Positions 45,211-55,647 of a stretch of 64,000 bases of DNA are shown one piece after another. The stretch is from positions 193,371-257,370 of the forward strand of contig CAJNOI010000083.1 of NCBI GenBank assembly GCA_905250115.1. Direction: 5' to 3'. The position numbers and the translations under genes are program-made. A model generated the notes under the pieces. The model saw only the letters and a list, made by a program, of their open reading frames with translations. It made no database searches and was not told the origin of the DNA. Origin of the DNA: Adineta steineri. Taxonomy: Eukaryota; Rotifera; Eurotatoria; Adinetida; Adinetidae. How positions within the stretch are numbered: position 1 is the stretch's first letter; each line of letters opens with the position of its first letter.

Positions 45211-46200
45211 ATGTCGCCGATAAACACCACAACAGAAGAAACAAAACAATTACGAGATTTATATCCCGAAATTGAACCATATAAAACTGGTATGTTGAAA
45301 GTATCTGAAATTCATACTTTATATTATGAAGAAGTTGGAAATCCTTCTGGTAAGCCAGTAGTATTTGTACATGGTGGACCAGGTGGTGGTACTGATCCAC
45401 GTGATCGACGATTTTTTGATCCAGAAGCATATAGAATTATACTTTATCATCAACGTGGTGCTGGTGATTCAACACCACATGCATGTTTAGAAGAAAATAC
45501 AACATGGGATTTAGTTGAAGATTTAGAAAAATTACGGAAACATGTTAATGTTGATAAATGGATTGTATTTGGTGGTAGTTGGGGATCAGCATTATCTTTA
45601 GCTTATGCTGAAACACATCCTGAACGTGTGAAAGCATTAATATTACATGGTATATTCTGTTGTCGTCGTAAAGAATTATTATGGTTTTATCAAGAAGGTG
45701 CTTCAATGATATTTCCTGATGCATGGGATAAATATTTAGAACTGATACCTGTTGGTGAACGTGGTGATTTAATTTCAGCATATCATCGTCGATTAACTGG
45801 TAGCAATGAAGAAGAAAAGTTAAAAGCAGCTACAGCATGGTCAGTTTGGGAATTATCAACGTCACGTTTATATGTTGATCCATCATACATCGCTTATGCT
45901 ACTGATGATGCAAAATTTGCTATTGCTTTTGCTCGTATTGAAGCACATTATTTTGTAAATGGAGCATTTATGAGTGATGATGAGCAATTACTTAAAAATG
46001 CTGATAAAATCAAAGATATACCAGGTGTGATAGTTCAAGGTCGATATGATATTTGTTGTCCAGCTCGTTCAGCTTGGGATTTACATAAAGTTTGGGCAAA
46101 AGGTGAGTTACATTTTGTTGATGATGCTGGACATTCAACAAGAGAATCTGGAATTGTTCATGAATTAGTTATTGCAACAGATAAATTTCGAGATTTATAA
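45211..46200 (+). CDS. pip: Proline iminopeptidase (alpha/beta hydrolase, S33)
   Basis: A single exon of 329 aa, the normal length of bacterial and fungal prolyl aminopeptidases. It shows the family's HGGPGGG oxyanion segment (in VVFVHGGPGGGTDPRDRRFF), the nucleophile elbow G-G-S123-W-G-S, D280 in GRYDICCPARSAW and H308 in DAGHSTRE, a complete triad. The family's usual DQRGAGxS reads HQRGAGDS here. There is no signal peptide, so it is cytosolic. It should release N-terminal proline from peptides. Animals generally lack this enzyme family, so transfer from bacteria or fungi is likely. AATAAA-like sequence lies at about 46316. Confidence 0.93.
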   Translation: MSPINTTTEETKQLRDLYPEIEPYKTGMLKVSEIHTLYYEEVGNPSGKPVVFVHGGPGGGTDPRDRRFFDPEAYRIILYHQRGAGDSTPHACLEENTTWDLVEDLEKLRKHVNVDKWIVFGGSWGSALSLAYAETHPERVKALILHGIFCCRRKELLWFYQEGASMIFPDAWDKYLELIPVGERGDLISAYHRRLTGSNEEEKLKAATAWSVWELSTSRLYVDPSYIAYATDDAKFAIAFARIEAHYFVNGAFMSDDEQLLKNADKIKDIPGVIVQGRYDICCPARSAWDLHKVWAKGELHFVDDAGHSTRESGIVHELVIATDKFRDL

Positions 46201-47044
46201 ACCCTAAAATATTATAGACATTTGATTATTATTTGTTTCTTTTTTTCTATGATTGATTCTTTACTTCTGTTGTATCATATAGAAGTATTTTGTGTTCTTA
46301 TGCAAATCTTCAAAATAAAATAAACAAAATCTAGAGTTATAAATTCAATTTATTTCTATATCAGTTATTGAACAATTTTAAAAAGAAATCACTTCAAAAC
46401 AAAAATCGAAAAAAGACAATTTTTGCTTTGGTGAGAGTGTGAGTAGTGAATGAGAAGACTGCACATACCCACACCCACACGATTAAAGTATAGAATTATG
46501 ATAATAGAAGAACTAGTCATATTAATTATTCAATATAATTATCATAATTTTAATGAACTCGTTTCTAAAATCTATAGATGAGATTTATTGACACTATCAA
46601 GCTCTCTCTAGAGACAACTTCTTCTGAAGTCTGATAGTATCAGGTAGGAAAAACGTTCTTTGATAAGTTGATATCACTCATTTGTTCATTGGTTATATTA
46701 GCTTGCACGAATCTAGATTTGATGAGAATTAAAAATGTGAGCGTAGGAGAACTATAATATTTACGTCTCCACTATTAAATTTTGTTTGATCAGATGGTTT
46801 AATTTATAAATAAGCGATCATAAAGCAATAAAGTGAAGACATCTATAAAGTTTTATTAATACAATTATAAGATATAAATATTTGCAATCAAATGTGTCAC
46901 ATGCTTCGGCATTACAACTTTTCAAAAGGGAAAGAATACAAAAACGATTAGTAGCTAGACTAAAAATAATCTACGGATTAGAATATGACAGATGAAATAA
47001 TGAATAAATTTGTTAGATTGTAGTAGCTGACACTATATTTAAAT
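46201..47044. other. Convergent intergenic spacer
   Basis: Contains a telomere-like palindrome at 46430-46480 (listed) and otherwise nothing that could be supported. Confidence 0.45.
46430..46480. repeat. Telomere-like palindrome
   Basis: GGTGAGAGTGTGAGTAGTG faces CACATACCCACACCCACAC. Confidence 0.6.
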
Positions 47045-48061
47045 TTAGGTTGCAACAGAATCGAAATGGTGTTTATAATCGTTTGAATTAGTGATATAAT
47101 CGACAAACTTTTCTTTTGGTACGCTAAGAATAAAATAAAATAAATAATGACATTAGAAAAATAAGAAAAATTACTTACCGACCACTCTCGTCACCCAGTT
47201 TGCTCCAGTGAGATTCCCAAACAGTCGACGCTGGCTTCGACCATTCATCTGATGTTGTATCTTTCGATTTTAGCCAACTAGAACAAGAGATAATAAATAC
47301 AGTTAATGGAAGAAAAATCAAATTAAACAATGGAAAATTAGCAGTACTAACTTGTTATATCTATTGAGACGATTAAATACTCGTTCACCTTGTTCTTGTG
47401 TTATGAAACCTTTAAATGCACAGAGAAGTAATCATAATTTTGAAAAAAACAATTTTTTCCTTTACCAGGCGTTGAATTGTCTTGATCTAAAAGATAGTTA
47501 AATCGATCGCGAAATGTTATACCATCTTTTGACATATCAGGATGATGAGTGAGCATTAAATAAGCTTCAGCAAATTCTGTTAGTAAGAAAAAATAGATTG
47601 TATTTCTTCAAAAATACCATTTGAATATTGATTTACCTTCGAATGTTAGCATACCTAGGTTATATATAGATCATTAGTAAAACAATTTAATAAATAATAA
47701 TGTAAATTATACCTGTTCCATTAAGATCATAAGTATCAAATACATAATCAGACATCTTATCTAAATCGTGTTCAGTAAAAAATGTTGGTAGAGCACTAGG
47801 AAGACTGCTCGCATGACTGTTTATATACATTTTCTTATATAAATGACGAAATTCTCTTTTATTCATTTTGTTATCATTTCCTGTGACGTTACTAAACTCT
47901 TTATGAATCTTTTGAACCATTGATAAGGAAATACCTATGTTCATCAAGAGAATTTTTGATAAAGAATAATAAAAAAAAATAGTTGAATATTCACCAGTAA
48001 TATCACTAAATTTAATCAAATCCCATTCAGTGAATGGCTTCTTCGAATTGCCACCGCCCAT
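47045..48061 (-). CDS. EF-hand calcium-binding protein, seven exons, possible N-myristoylation
   Basis: Exons 48061-47995, 47934-47713, 47654-47637, 47576-47466, 47409-47352, 47277-47179 and 47123-47045 join in agreeing phases to 217 aa. The third exon is only 18 nt. The N-terminus MGGGNSKKPF fits the myristoylation consensus seen in neuronal calcium sensors. One good EF-hand loop is visible, D-L-N-G-T-G-M-L-T-F-E-E, assembled from exons 2, 3 and 4, with ligands at positions 1, 3, 5 and 12. A second region (LLDQDNSTPGFITQEQGE) resembles a loop but is irregular. The C-terminal part (SDEWSKPASTVWESHW) is not recognised. It is probably a calcium sensor at membranes. The family is not a close match to recoverin or calcineurin B. 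Confidence 0.72.
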
Positions 48062-48702
48062 TGTAATATTACGCGCAAAGAGAAAAATGTAGTATGATAA
48101 AACTAGAGTCAGAAATAAAGACTAGTATTGTGAAGCGACACACGTGCTTGTATGGGATGAAAAAATAATACTGTTCTCTTTTCTTTTTTTTCCTTTCTTT
48201 TCAGTTTTTTATAGTAATGTTTCCATGAGTGAAGGACATCGTTAATAAACAGATCGCTCGCGTCTCATATGACGCTACTTCTCTTGAATGGATGAGAATG
48301 AGAAAAAAAAGAGAAAAGAAACAACATGAGTTCATGCAATGATTTTTTTTCTTCCTTCCTGTTATAGGAGACGTTCTATTACGATCGTCCTGTCTTAATT
48401 TTTAATAAAAAGAACTACAAATACTACAACGAAAGAGAAAATCGCTCATATCTACTACTGATTTATTATCGAGACTAACTCTAGTATAAATTAGTTTCTA
48501 TAAACAGTCATACTCTCAATTAATTGAATAATTTTTTTTTTACTAGTACGTTGTTTTTATTCAAATAATAAATATTGCGAAGCATTTTTTATCTTTTTAT
48601 TAATGAATATTATAACGAAACATTATTCTTTTTCTCAGTTATCTTATTTCAACTATCATTTTCCCATTGTCACAAAGAAAAATAATAAGTATAGTCTTGA
48701 TG
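48062..48702. other. Intergenic; contains one copy of a 125-bp direct repeat
   Basis: The stretch 48577-48702 next to the tautomerase stop is repeated at 49932-50053 in front of the GNAT gene (listed). No gene was seen. Confidence 0.5.
48577..48702 (+). repeat. Direct repeat, copy 1 (3' flank of tautomerase gene)
   Basis: Shares GAATATTATAACGAAACATT, ATTTCAACTATCATTTTC and CACAAAGAAAAATAATAAGT with 49932-50053 in the same order. Differences are a few substitutions and short indels. This copy ends at the tautomerase stop codon. Confidence 0.8.
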
Positions 48703-49234
48703 TTATGTTTTGGATTGCATAGCTTTAAGATCAGCCAAAAGATCTTGTGAAGTTTCTTCACCCTTTTCGGCGCGCTCCTCGAATGTCTTCATATTTTTTG
48801 CCAGCCATTCAAGTTCTTTTCCCGACGCAGGAAGCATGATGCCATCTTCAGCGATATTTTCCGATTTCACCTCATTCAGAGCTATAAAGTGGCAACGTTC
48901 GCCTACAATTGTCAACCATGCCTCATTGATCTGATTGATTAAGGCTTCCCTTGCTTCTGCAGATCGATCAGCTCGAATGTTACCGATAATTCGTGATTTA
49001 TGTCGAAGTTTGTTATTGACGAATTCAACCTATTTTTCAACGAAAAAAGAAGATATACTAGAAATGGTATGCGTATCGACTTACATTATCATCAGTCGTG
49101 TGAAACACAACATTGACAAAGGAAGGCAAACCACTGGTTATATCACAATGAATACGTGTGATTTCTTTGCATATTTGCTCTTTTTGTTTCATATTAAGTA
49201 ATGCTGTTGGATGTTCGATGATATATAGAGGCAT
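48703..49234 (-). CDS. cis-CaaD-like tautomerase, copy 1
   Basis: Exons 49234-49085 and 49029-48703 (55-bp intron) give 158 aa. After loss of Met the chain starts with Pro1 (MPLYIIEHP), the catalytic base of the tautomerase superfamily. His28 (ITRIHCD) and an R68-x-x-R71 pair (NIRADRS) fall at, or within two residues of, the positions of His28, Arg70 and Arg73 in cis-3-chloroacrylic acid dehalogenase, and a Glu (E110) follows later. This points to the Tautomerase_3 group, found mainly in bacteria and fungi. The natural substrate is unknown; a dehalogenase or hydratase activity is only suggested by the residue set. The C-terminus is a long helix (FEERAEKGEETSQDLLADLK). It is nearly identical in structure to the copy at 52116-52647. 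Confidence 0.82.
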
Positions 49235-50046
49235 GTTAAACTGATACTAAACTGTAGATAGAATAACTGTCAAGTGAAACGATTGTTATTATATACGTGC
49301 ATTTTTTTTAAATATTTTTTTTCTTCTTTCTAGTGTCATGCTCGTTCTTATCTGTGCGCGCCGATTGACCGACAGTTATGCGCGCACGACGGTTGAACGT
49401 ATAGACACTTGCGCGCGAATTGAGAAAAAGATGATAGAATATATTTTTCTTAAATTTTATTTGAATTATGAACGGACGGAAATTTTGCCTAGCTGCTGAT
49501 AAAAAAATTGTTCTTAATTTCAAAAAATATATTGATATAAATTATTATCAGAGATAAATAGTATTTATTTACAATAAACAAACAAATACGCTAAGTGAAC
49601 AATAACTAAGAATAAAGAATGTACTCGTTTAAAAATTAAACACTAATCTGGCTATTTTAAAATAATCCTTTCTAGAAACTGTATGAAATTCTTCGACTGT
49701 GTTTCGTATTCGAAGATCAATTTTTTCATATTTTGTGCGTTGGTCTTTGCCTTTGACTGATTTATTTTGTTTAGTTTTAATCTCGTTCTGATGCAAAAAG
49801 CAAGTTTGATATTAAAATTAGATAATCTTTTGATCCTCATTAATATCTTCTATGTATTTTCTTAATAAACCAATCTCACTAACAGAACGAAAAGAATTTT
49901 TTTTGCGCGTAACTGACGTGTCACGGAATATTACGAAGCATTTTTATCTATGAATATTATAACGAAACATTATTCTTTTTCTCAGTTCTTATCTTATTTC
50001 AACTATCATTTTCGCATCGTCACAAAGAAAAATAATAAGTATAGCC
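49235..50046. other. Intergenic; contains second copy of the 125-bp direct repeat
   Basis: The region 49350-49420 is GC-richer, with CGCGC motifs. A copy of the tautomerase 3' flank lies at 49932-50053. No gene was recognised; frames at 49308-49840 look like chance. Confidence 0.45.
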
Positions 50047-50053
50047 TTGATGA
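49932..50053 (+). repeat. Direct repeat, copy 2 (5' flank of the GNAT gene)
   Basis: Homologous to 48577-48702. The GNAT start codon at 50047 falls inside the end of the repeat (AGCCTTGATGAT here, AGTCTTGATGTT in copy 1), so its leader derives from, or shares origin with, the tautomerase 3' flank. Confidence 0.8.
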
Positions 50054-50553
50054 TAAACCTTCGTCCTGTTACAATCTCTGATGTTAAAGATATTCTCCGT
50101 ATTCATTATGCTGCTGTTCATGGATTAGCAACATCAACCTTTTATTCCCAGAATGTTCTTGAAAGTTGGTCACCCTCGCCCACAAATGAACGCCGTTTGA
50201 AGCAGTTCCATCAAGCGATACAGGACAATACAGAAATAATTATGGTCGCTGAATCGACTGAGACTGGTATAATTATGGGATTTGGTTCTGTTGTACCTTC
50301 TCAACAAGAACTTCGTGCAGTCTACGTCGATCCAACATTCGCTCGTCGAGGTGTTGGCACGAAAATTATAACTAGTCTTGAAGAGCTCGCTGTACATCAT
50401 GGTGCACATAAACTGCATTTGGATGCCTCACTCAATGCTGAAAGTTTTTATTGTCGTCATGGATATTCAATCGTAGAACGTGCTATTCACAGGTTAAATT
50501 CAGGTATCGATATGGAGTGCATTAAAATGAGCAAGGAGCTACACCTACATTAA
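50047..50553 (+). CDS. GNAT-family N-acetyltransferase, bacterial type
   Basis: A single exon of 168 aa. The acetyl-CoA binding motif A is LRAVYVDPTFARRGVGTKII with the RxxGxG-like RRGVGT loop, followed by LEELAVHHGAHKLHLDAS and the C-terminal FYCRHGYSIVER strand-helix of the fold. The N-terminus LRPVTISDVKDILRIHYAAV is typical of small bacterial GNATs. The substrate is unknown. It starts at ATG 50047 with a second Met directly after. Intronless and bacterial in look, it sits between tautomerase copies and next to GrpB, and horizontal origin is likely. AATAAA-like sequence follows the stop. Confidence 0.88.
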   Translation: MMINLRPVTISDVKDILRIHYAAVHGLATSTFYSQNVLESWSPSPTNERRLKQFHQAIQDNTEIIMVAESTETGIIMGFGSVVPSQQELRAVYVDPTFARRGVGTKIITSLEELAVHHGAHKLHLDASLNAESFYCRHGYSIVERAIHRLNSGIDMECIKMSKELHLH

Positions 50554-50696
50554 TTTAAATAAAAATTATTCGAAAGACATGATTTGTTTTTTGAAAAATA
50601 AACAGTTTTATTAAATATTAATATATTACTTGAAAAATCTGGTGAAGATAAATATAAGTCAAGAATGCACATTAATTATTTTATTTTGAGTCTTAT

Positions 50697-51504
50697 TTAG
50701 TTAGTTTTAGTCCATTGACGTGAATTCTCAAATAGTATGCGTACAAGCTTCTGCTTTTTCCTCGCATAAGAGAGAGTTGATGTTTCAGTTTTTGCAATTT
50801 CACTTTTCAAACTCGCATATCTATCTCGATCTATTTGATTCTCGGTTAAATATTGAGAAAAGTGAATAGTATCTCGAAGCCATTGATGCGACGGCGGTAA
50901 CACTACATGAAGATCAAATCCGTAACCTTTTAAATCAATTTGATTCTTTGGTGTTATATTAAAAAACCAATGATCTTGACAGGATATCGAATGTGGAGCA
51001 GCTCCAACATTCTTCACAAAAAGTTTCAGGAAGATATTTTGTTGCAACTGCAATTGCTACATCATGCATTGGTTTAGCTAATGCAATTTTTTCGATCGAA
51101 GTTGAACCAATATGAACAATACCATCTGGTGAAAGTTCTTTATGAAAAATATGTTTCCATTTTGATAGAGTTATTTCATTTAAACGAGATTTTTCTTTTT
51201 CAAATTCTTCTTTCCATTTTGGTGTCCATGGTTTAAGAATAAGTTTATCATCTTTTTGAATCTTATGTAGATTTATAAATGTTTGAAACAATGAACGTCT
51301 TTCATATAAAGTCCAGACTATCATTATAAAACAATATAAGACGATTATATGAATAGCATACTCGCTCAAACCACATAAAACAATTAAATTATATAAAAAT
51401 AATAAGAAAATGATATGACATATCTTTCGTGTTCTCGAATGATGCATTAAACCAAGTGCCATGAAAAATGATAAAATCCATATTTTAATTAATTTCAAAT
51501 CCAT
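50697..51504 (-). pseudogene. GrpB (UPF0157) family protein with N-terminal membrane segments, frameshifted
   Basis: From the ATG at 51504, residues 1-75 contain two or three hydrophobic segments (IWILSFFMALGLM, IIFLLFLYNLIVLCG, IHIIVLYCFIMIVWTLY). The GrpB fold then starts at LKPWTPKWKEEFEKEK. The signature HIGSTSIEKIALAKPMHDVA follows. At the A5/T5 run 51018-51022 the coding frame changes by one. The downstream frame carries the rest of the domain (DLHVVLPPSHQW, then FSQYLTENQID and YASLKSEIAKTE) to the stop at 50697. The shift may be a real mutation, a homopolymer sequencing error, or a very short intron of about 46 nt. GrpB is a nucleotidyltransferase-fold family common in bacteria and fungi. 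A membrane-anchored version is unusual. Confidence 0.7.
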
Positions 51505-52115
51505 TTTGATGTCAATAATAATCTACTAATCTATTTAAAATAATGTAATTCAATAATTCTTAAAAATTAAAATTAAAAGTTCATAGAAGATATTCATCTT
51601 ACATGGTAGTATACGTTTCTCTATTAAGTCAATACTTTTTTTTTGCAACGATGATAAAATAACCTGTAAAATGCTTGTGTAGTCGTTCTTATCGATAACG
51701 AAAAAAATTTGCCTGTTCTATGTAGAACAAAGAATAACACAATCTTCTGACAGTTTTGAAAGTTGGTTTTTATCGTCATTGTAGAACATAATAACACAAT
51801 GGTGTAAGATATAATGCTCAAAATTTAAAATTCGAGCACTGATTTTTTTTACTTAGTTCGATGCAGCTCAACAAGTTAAATCAGAATATATATTTAGTAA
51901 GCCTAGAAAAAAACTACAGTTTTTAGAGCAGTCATATCCTCAAGATGATGAGACAAACAGAAAATAGAGATTAATTAATTAAAAGACCATGTTTATGAAA
52001 AATGTATCTCTCAATAAAATAAAACTAATAGTTTTCGATGTATATCAAAACAGCTCAAATACAAAAATTATGACATCGTATTAATTATAAAACGTTCGTT
52101 GAAAGAAATAGAACA
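51505..52115. other. Intergenic, nothing recognised
   Basis: AT-rich spacer between GrpB and the second tautomerase copy. It does not carry the 125-bp repeat found next to copy 1. Confidence 0.4.
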
Positions 52116-52647
52116 TTATATCTTGGATTGCATAGCTTTAAGATCAGCCAAAAGATCTTGTGATGTTTCTTCACCCTTTTCGGCCCGCTTCTCGAATGTC
52201 TCCATATGTTTTGCTAGCCATTCAAATTCCTGTCCCGCCGCAGGTAGTAAGATGCCATCTTCAGCAGCATTTTCCGATTTCACCTCATTCAGAGCCACAA
52301 GGTGGCAACGTTCGCCTACAATTGTCAACCATGCGTCATTGATCTGATTGATTAACGATTCCTTTTCTGCTGCTGATCGATCAGCTCGAATGTTACCAAT
52401 AATTCGTGATTTATGTCGAAGTTTGTTGTTGACGAATTCAACCTATTTTTTAAAGAAAAAAGAAGATACAGTAGAAATGATTTGCATGTCGACTCACATT
52501 ATCATCAGTCGTGTGAAATACAACATTGACAAAGCTGGGTAAAGCACCGGTTATATCACAATGAATACGTGTGATTTCTTTGCATATTTGCTGTTTTTGT
52601 TTCATATTAAGTAGTGCTGCTGGATGTTCGATGATATATAGAGGCAT
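52116..52647 (-). CDS. cis-CaaD-like tautomerase, copy 2
   Basis: Exons 52647-52498 and 52442-52116 give 158 aa, exactly the length and intron position of copy 1. Pro1, His28 and the R68-x-x-R71 pair are conserved. Most differences are conservative (for example HPAALLNMKQKQQICKEI). Similarity extends a little into the 5' flank (AGTTTAGTATCAGTTTAACATG just upstream of the start in both). Both copies look intact, so this is a functional duplicate or a recent paralogue rather than a relic. Confidence 0.82.
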
Positions 52648-53180
52648 GTTAAACTGATACTAAACTGAAGATAGAACAACTGACAAGTGAAACGATTGTT
52701 GTTATATTTCTGCATTTTTTTAAATATTTCTTTTCTTTTTTATATTATCATGCTCGTTCTTATCTATACACATCATACAGAGCTAGGCAAGTACGGACTT
52801 TCTCGAGTACGAGTACGTACGAACAAAATCGTACTTGAGTACTTTGTCCAGCTCTGGCGCCACAGTTTTTGATGGTTTCAACTCTGATAGAGTGCGGGTA
52901 TGGTGTTTATAATGTTACTTGATTTTTATCACAGATAAAAGAATAAATTCTTTTCTTTTGAATACTTTCCATGAAAACTAATTAACAAAGTTCTTAAAAT
53001 GAATGTCATTACCCGAGTATTAGTTCTCTAATTTCAACGTATAAGTATCATTCAATTCAAGTTATTTCTTTTACATATTGTCAAACTACTGAATAAATAA
53101 AGAAATAGAAAAAAAAATGATAATTTGCGAAGTTTTATTAACTTCGTATTTTACAAGAATAAAAGCAGTAAAAATCATAT
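52648..53180. other. Intergenic with a possible MITE
   Basis: Holds the putative hAT-like element 52778-52856 and a lone GAGTGCGGGTATGG motif at about 52891. Nothing else was seen. Confidence 0.4.
52778..52856. mobile_element. Possible degenerate hAT-like MITE
   Basis: The ends CAGAGCTAGGCAAGTAC and GTACTTTGTCCAGCTCTG are imperfect inverted repeats resembling the CAGAGATGGGCAAGTC ends of the element at 56457. The interior is made of GTACGAGTACG repeats. No 8-bp duplication was found, so this may be a decayed or rearranged copy. Confidence 0.4.
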
Positions 53181-53375
53181 TTATGTATCAGATGTCCATA
53201 GCGACTGAAAATCAGCCGCTACTGTGATGTTATGAATAATGTAGTCTATAAATCTTCCTTTTTTATTGGTTGAACGCTGCAATACGTATACAAATGTGCT
53301 GAGAGAAGGAGACTCTTTTGAATCGGAAACATTTATAATATTTGTGATAAAAATAAAAATAAAACTTTACAAAAA
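53181..53375 (-). pseudogene. Isolated coding-like exon or gene fragment
   Basis: The minus-strand frame reads NVSDSKESPSLSTFVYVLQR, then STNKKGRFIDYIIHNITVAA and DFQSLWTSDT to the TAA 53181-53183. It has the composition of a real exon, but no start, acceptor or partner exon could be placed. It may be the terminal exon of a lost or unresolved gene. Confidence 0.35.
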
Positions 53376-53646
53376 CTCAACCACTGCCGCATGAACGTCT
53401 CGGTGACGTATGGATTACGATATAAATACTTTCTGAAATCTAAGCATCTTCATATATCACACGTCATTTTTTCAGTTGAATGATAAAAAAAAACGTTGAA
53501 TTTGTTAATTTGCGAATCAAGTACAGGATTCATCTTCATATAAATAGACTATTCTTCACCGAATGTAACAAAAAGAATCCATGTCGAAATATTGATATAA
53601 TTAAGTAATAGAAATTTGAGATAGTATTTAGAAAAAATTGAATTAT

Positions 53647-54591
53647 TTATATTATTGTTGCTACAACTACATTTGGTTGTCTATTTATTCTTTTCATTAT
53701 TGATGTTCGAACTGGATCAGTAAATTTAAATAAAGCAATCATAACAAATACTAATGATATTTCGATAAATGTCAAAGCAATACGAAAATGATATTTTGGT
53801 GGTGAAGTAAAATATCCCATGAACACAAATATTGTATAAGGTATACCAAGTATTAAGAAAATTGATATAAGTATAACAATTCGAAAAACCATTTTTAATT
53901 CTTTCTTTGCACGTAATAATCTATTTACTAATGTAACACGTTTATTCATTTCTTTAACATATCGAATTAATTTCAAATAAATAAATACAATACCATTTAT
54001 TGGTATTATATAAACAAAAAGTGGATTATAAACTGTTAAGAAAGAAAGATGCAGTGGTAGTTGACATATTTGATCATCAACAGAATATTTGATCGCATTA
54101 GTAGCTATTTGTGGACATGCATAAATAAAAGCAGCGATCCATGTTAAAATAATGAGCAAAAATTGAAATTTTGCTGATTGCCAAAATAAACGAGTTGGAT
54201 AAATAACTATTAAATAACTATGAATCGCTTGTAAGAAATAAGAATACATTGTTGCAAAACAAGTAACATAACCCATATAACCTCGAAAGTTACAAAATAA
54301 ATCTTGATAATAAATTTGTTGAAGATCATTATAAAGTGTAAAAATTGTCACCCAAAATAAAATAAGCGTTAATGAAAAACCAGAAAAACATGAATTAGTA
54401 ATAAGTATCATAGGAACAGTATGACATGTTTTATCGGTTAAAACAATACATAAAAATAATAATGACATTAAAATGGCTAGAATAATACATATAAGTGCTA
54501 GAATATCGACAAGAATAAACCATGATTGGTTAATTATGATTGAAGTATTAGAATCTTTTAATAGAGAAACAAGAAAAGTTGTTGTGTTCAT
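53647..54591 (-). CDS. Rhodopsin-like seven-transmembrane receptor, distinct subfamily
   Basis: A single exon of 314 aa. The N-terminus has three N-glycosylation sequons (NTT, NTS, NQS). Seven helices follow. TM3 ends in QAIHSYLIVIYPTRLF, so the DRY motif is replaced. TM6 has LILGIPYTIFVFMGYF. TM7 ends FKFTDPVRTSIMKRI, in which DPVRT takes the NPxxY place. Cys in CNFRGY before TM3 and CQLPLH in loop 2 can form the conserved disulfide. It is clearly not a close relative of the two IDR-type receptors at 8.5 and 19.2 kb. Single-exon receptors of this type form a large lineage-specific family in bdelloids, from memory. The ligand is unknown. Confidence 0.83.
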   Translation of the reverse strand: MNTTTFLVSLLKDSNTSIIINQSWFILVDILALICIILAILMSLLFLCIVLTDKTCHTVPMILITNSCFSGFSLTLILFWVTIFTLYNDLQQIYYQDLFCNFRGYMGYVTCFATMYSYFLQAIHSYLIVIYPTRLFWQSAKFQFLLIILTWIAAFIYACPQIATNAIKYSVDDQICQLPLHLSFLTVYNPLFVYIIPINGIVFIYLKLIRYVKEMNKRVTLVNRLLRAKKELKMVFRIVILISIFLILGIPYTIFVFMGYFTSPPKYHFRIALTFIEISLVFVMIALFKFTDPVRTSIMKRINRQPNVVVATII

Positions 54592-55647
54592 CTATGAAAT
54601 GATGAAAAAGAAAGGAAGAAAAATGTATATATATAACGAGAAATTATCGATGCGCAAGATTTTTTTTAAATTAACAATTATTTTAGTTTAGATATTACGC
54701 ATAATGAAAAACAGACTTTTTTGTTGCTGAACAATACAAATCTAATATTATCTGCAAGTGGAAAACTTTGTTGTATATATTTATAGAAGATTGCAATTTA
54801 TTTAAAAAAAAGAATAGGAATTATGTTTTGGAGAGAAAATGTACCCAAATCTTGTCAATGAAAAATCCAAGTTTGCATAGTAGTATATCATTTTAAATAA
54901 GAAGCAAGGTAATGTATAATGTGAAATTCGTTGTTGACTATCTGGTCATCGGTAATTACTAATTAGAAACATTCTGATCGACTAGAACTAAATAATTGCA
55001 GATTCATTATCTTCGTTCATGCTTTCTTTCCATAGATATATCTATAAGATTCATAAGTAAAATATATTTTGATTGATCTTTATTACATTTTTTATTAAAT
55101 ATACGCATATTTCAGATAAAAGATTTTAGTTACAAATCAAGGAAAACAATATACTTAATAGTATGCATGTCGATACAGTTCTTTTACAAATCTATTCCTT
55201 TCATACCTAATCAGTTTCTAACAATTTTTCGAAATAATTTGAAATATTCTAATACTCAGTTATACATAGAAAGCATATAGTTTATTAGAAAAATCACTCT
55301 TGACATGCACAACATCAAATATTTAATATCAAAAACAAAAAACTTCAGTAAATTCAGTTATATGAGAATAAAATGATTTTTCATAAAAATTCAAAATATA
55401 GTATGAACCTTAGAAGAAAAAAAAAAGATTTGTCTGTTAAATTGTTACAAATTAGCTGATTGTTTTGCTCGTTGCCCACATAAAATCAAATAGGCAATGC
55501 AGAGTTAGTATCGCCAGTTGAATAAATAAAATTATATTATAGAATTTGTAGTAGGTTTAGTTCATTGACTAGACAAAAAGCAAATGAATAATAAATACAT
55601 TGAAAGCATTAGAAAGAGATTAATGAATGGATGAATAAAATGAAAAA
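54592..55647. other. Intergenic, AT-rich, nothing recognised
   Basis: No coding exon or repeat could be supported. Confidence 0.4.

Noticed and set aside
48710..49201. Plus-strand frames opposite the tautomerase genes (also 52099-52542)
   Set aside because: They are antisense shadows of the tautomerase exons, which show the catalytic Pro1, His28 and Arg pair.
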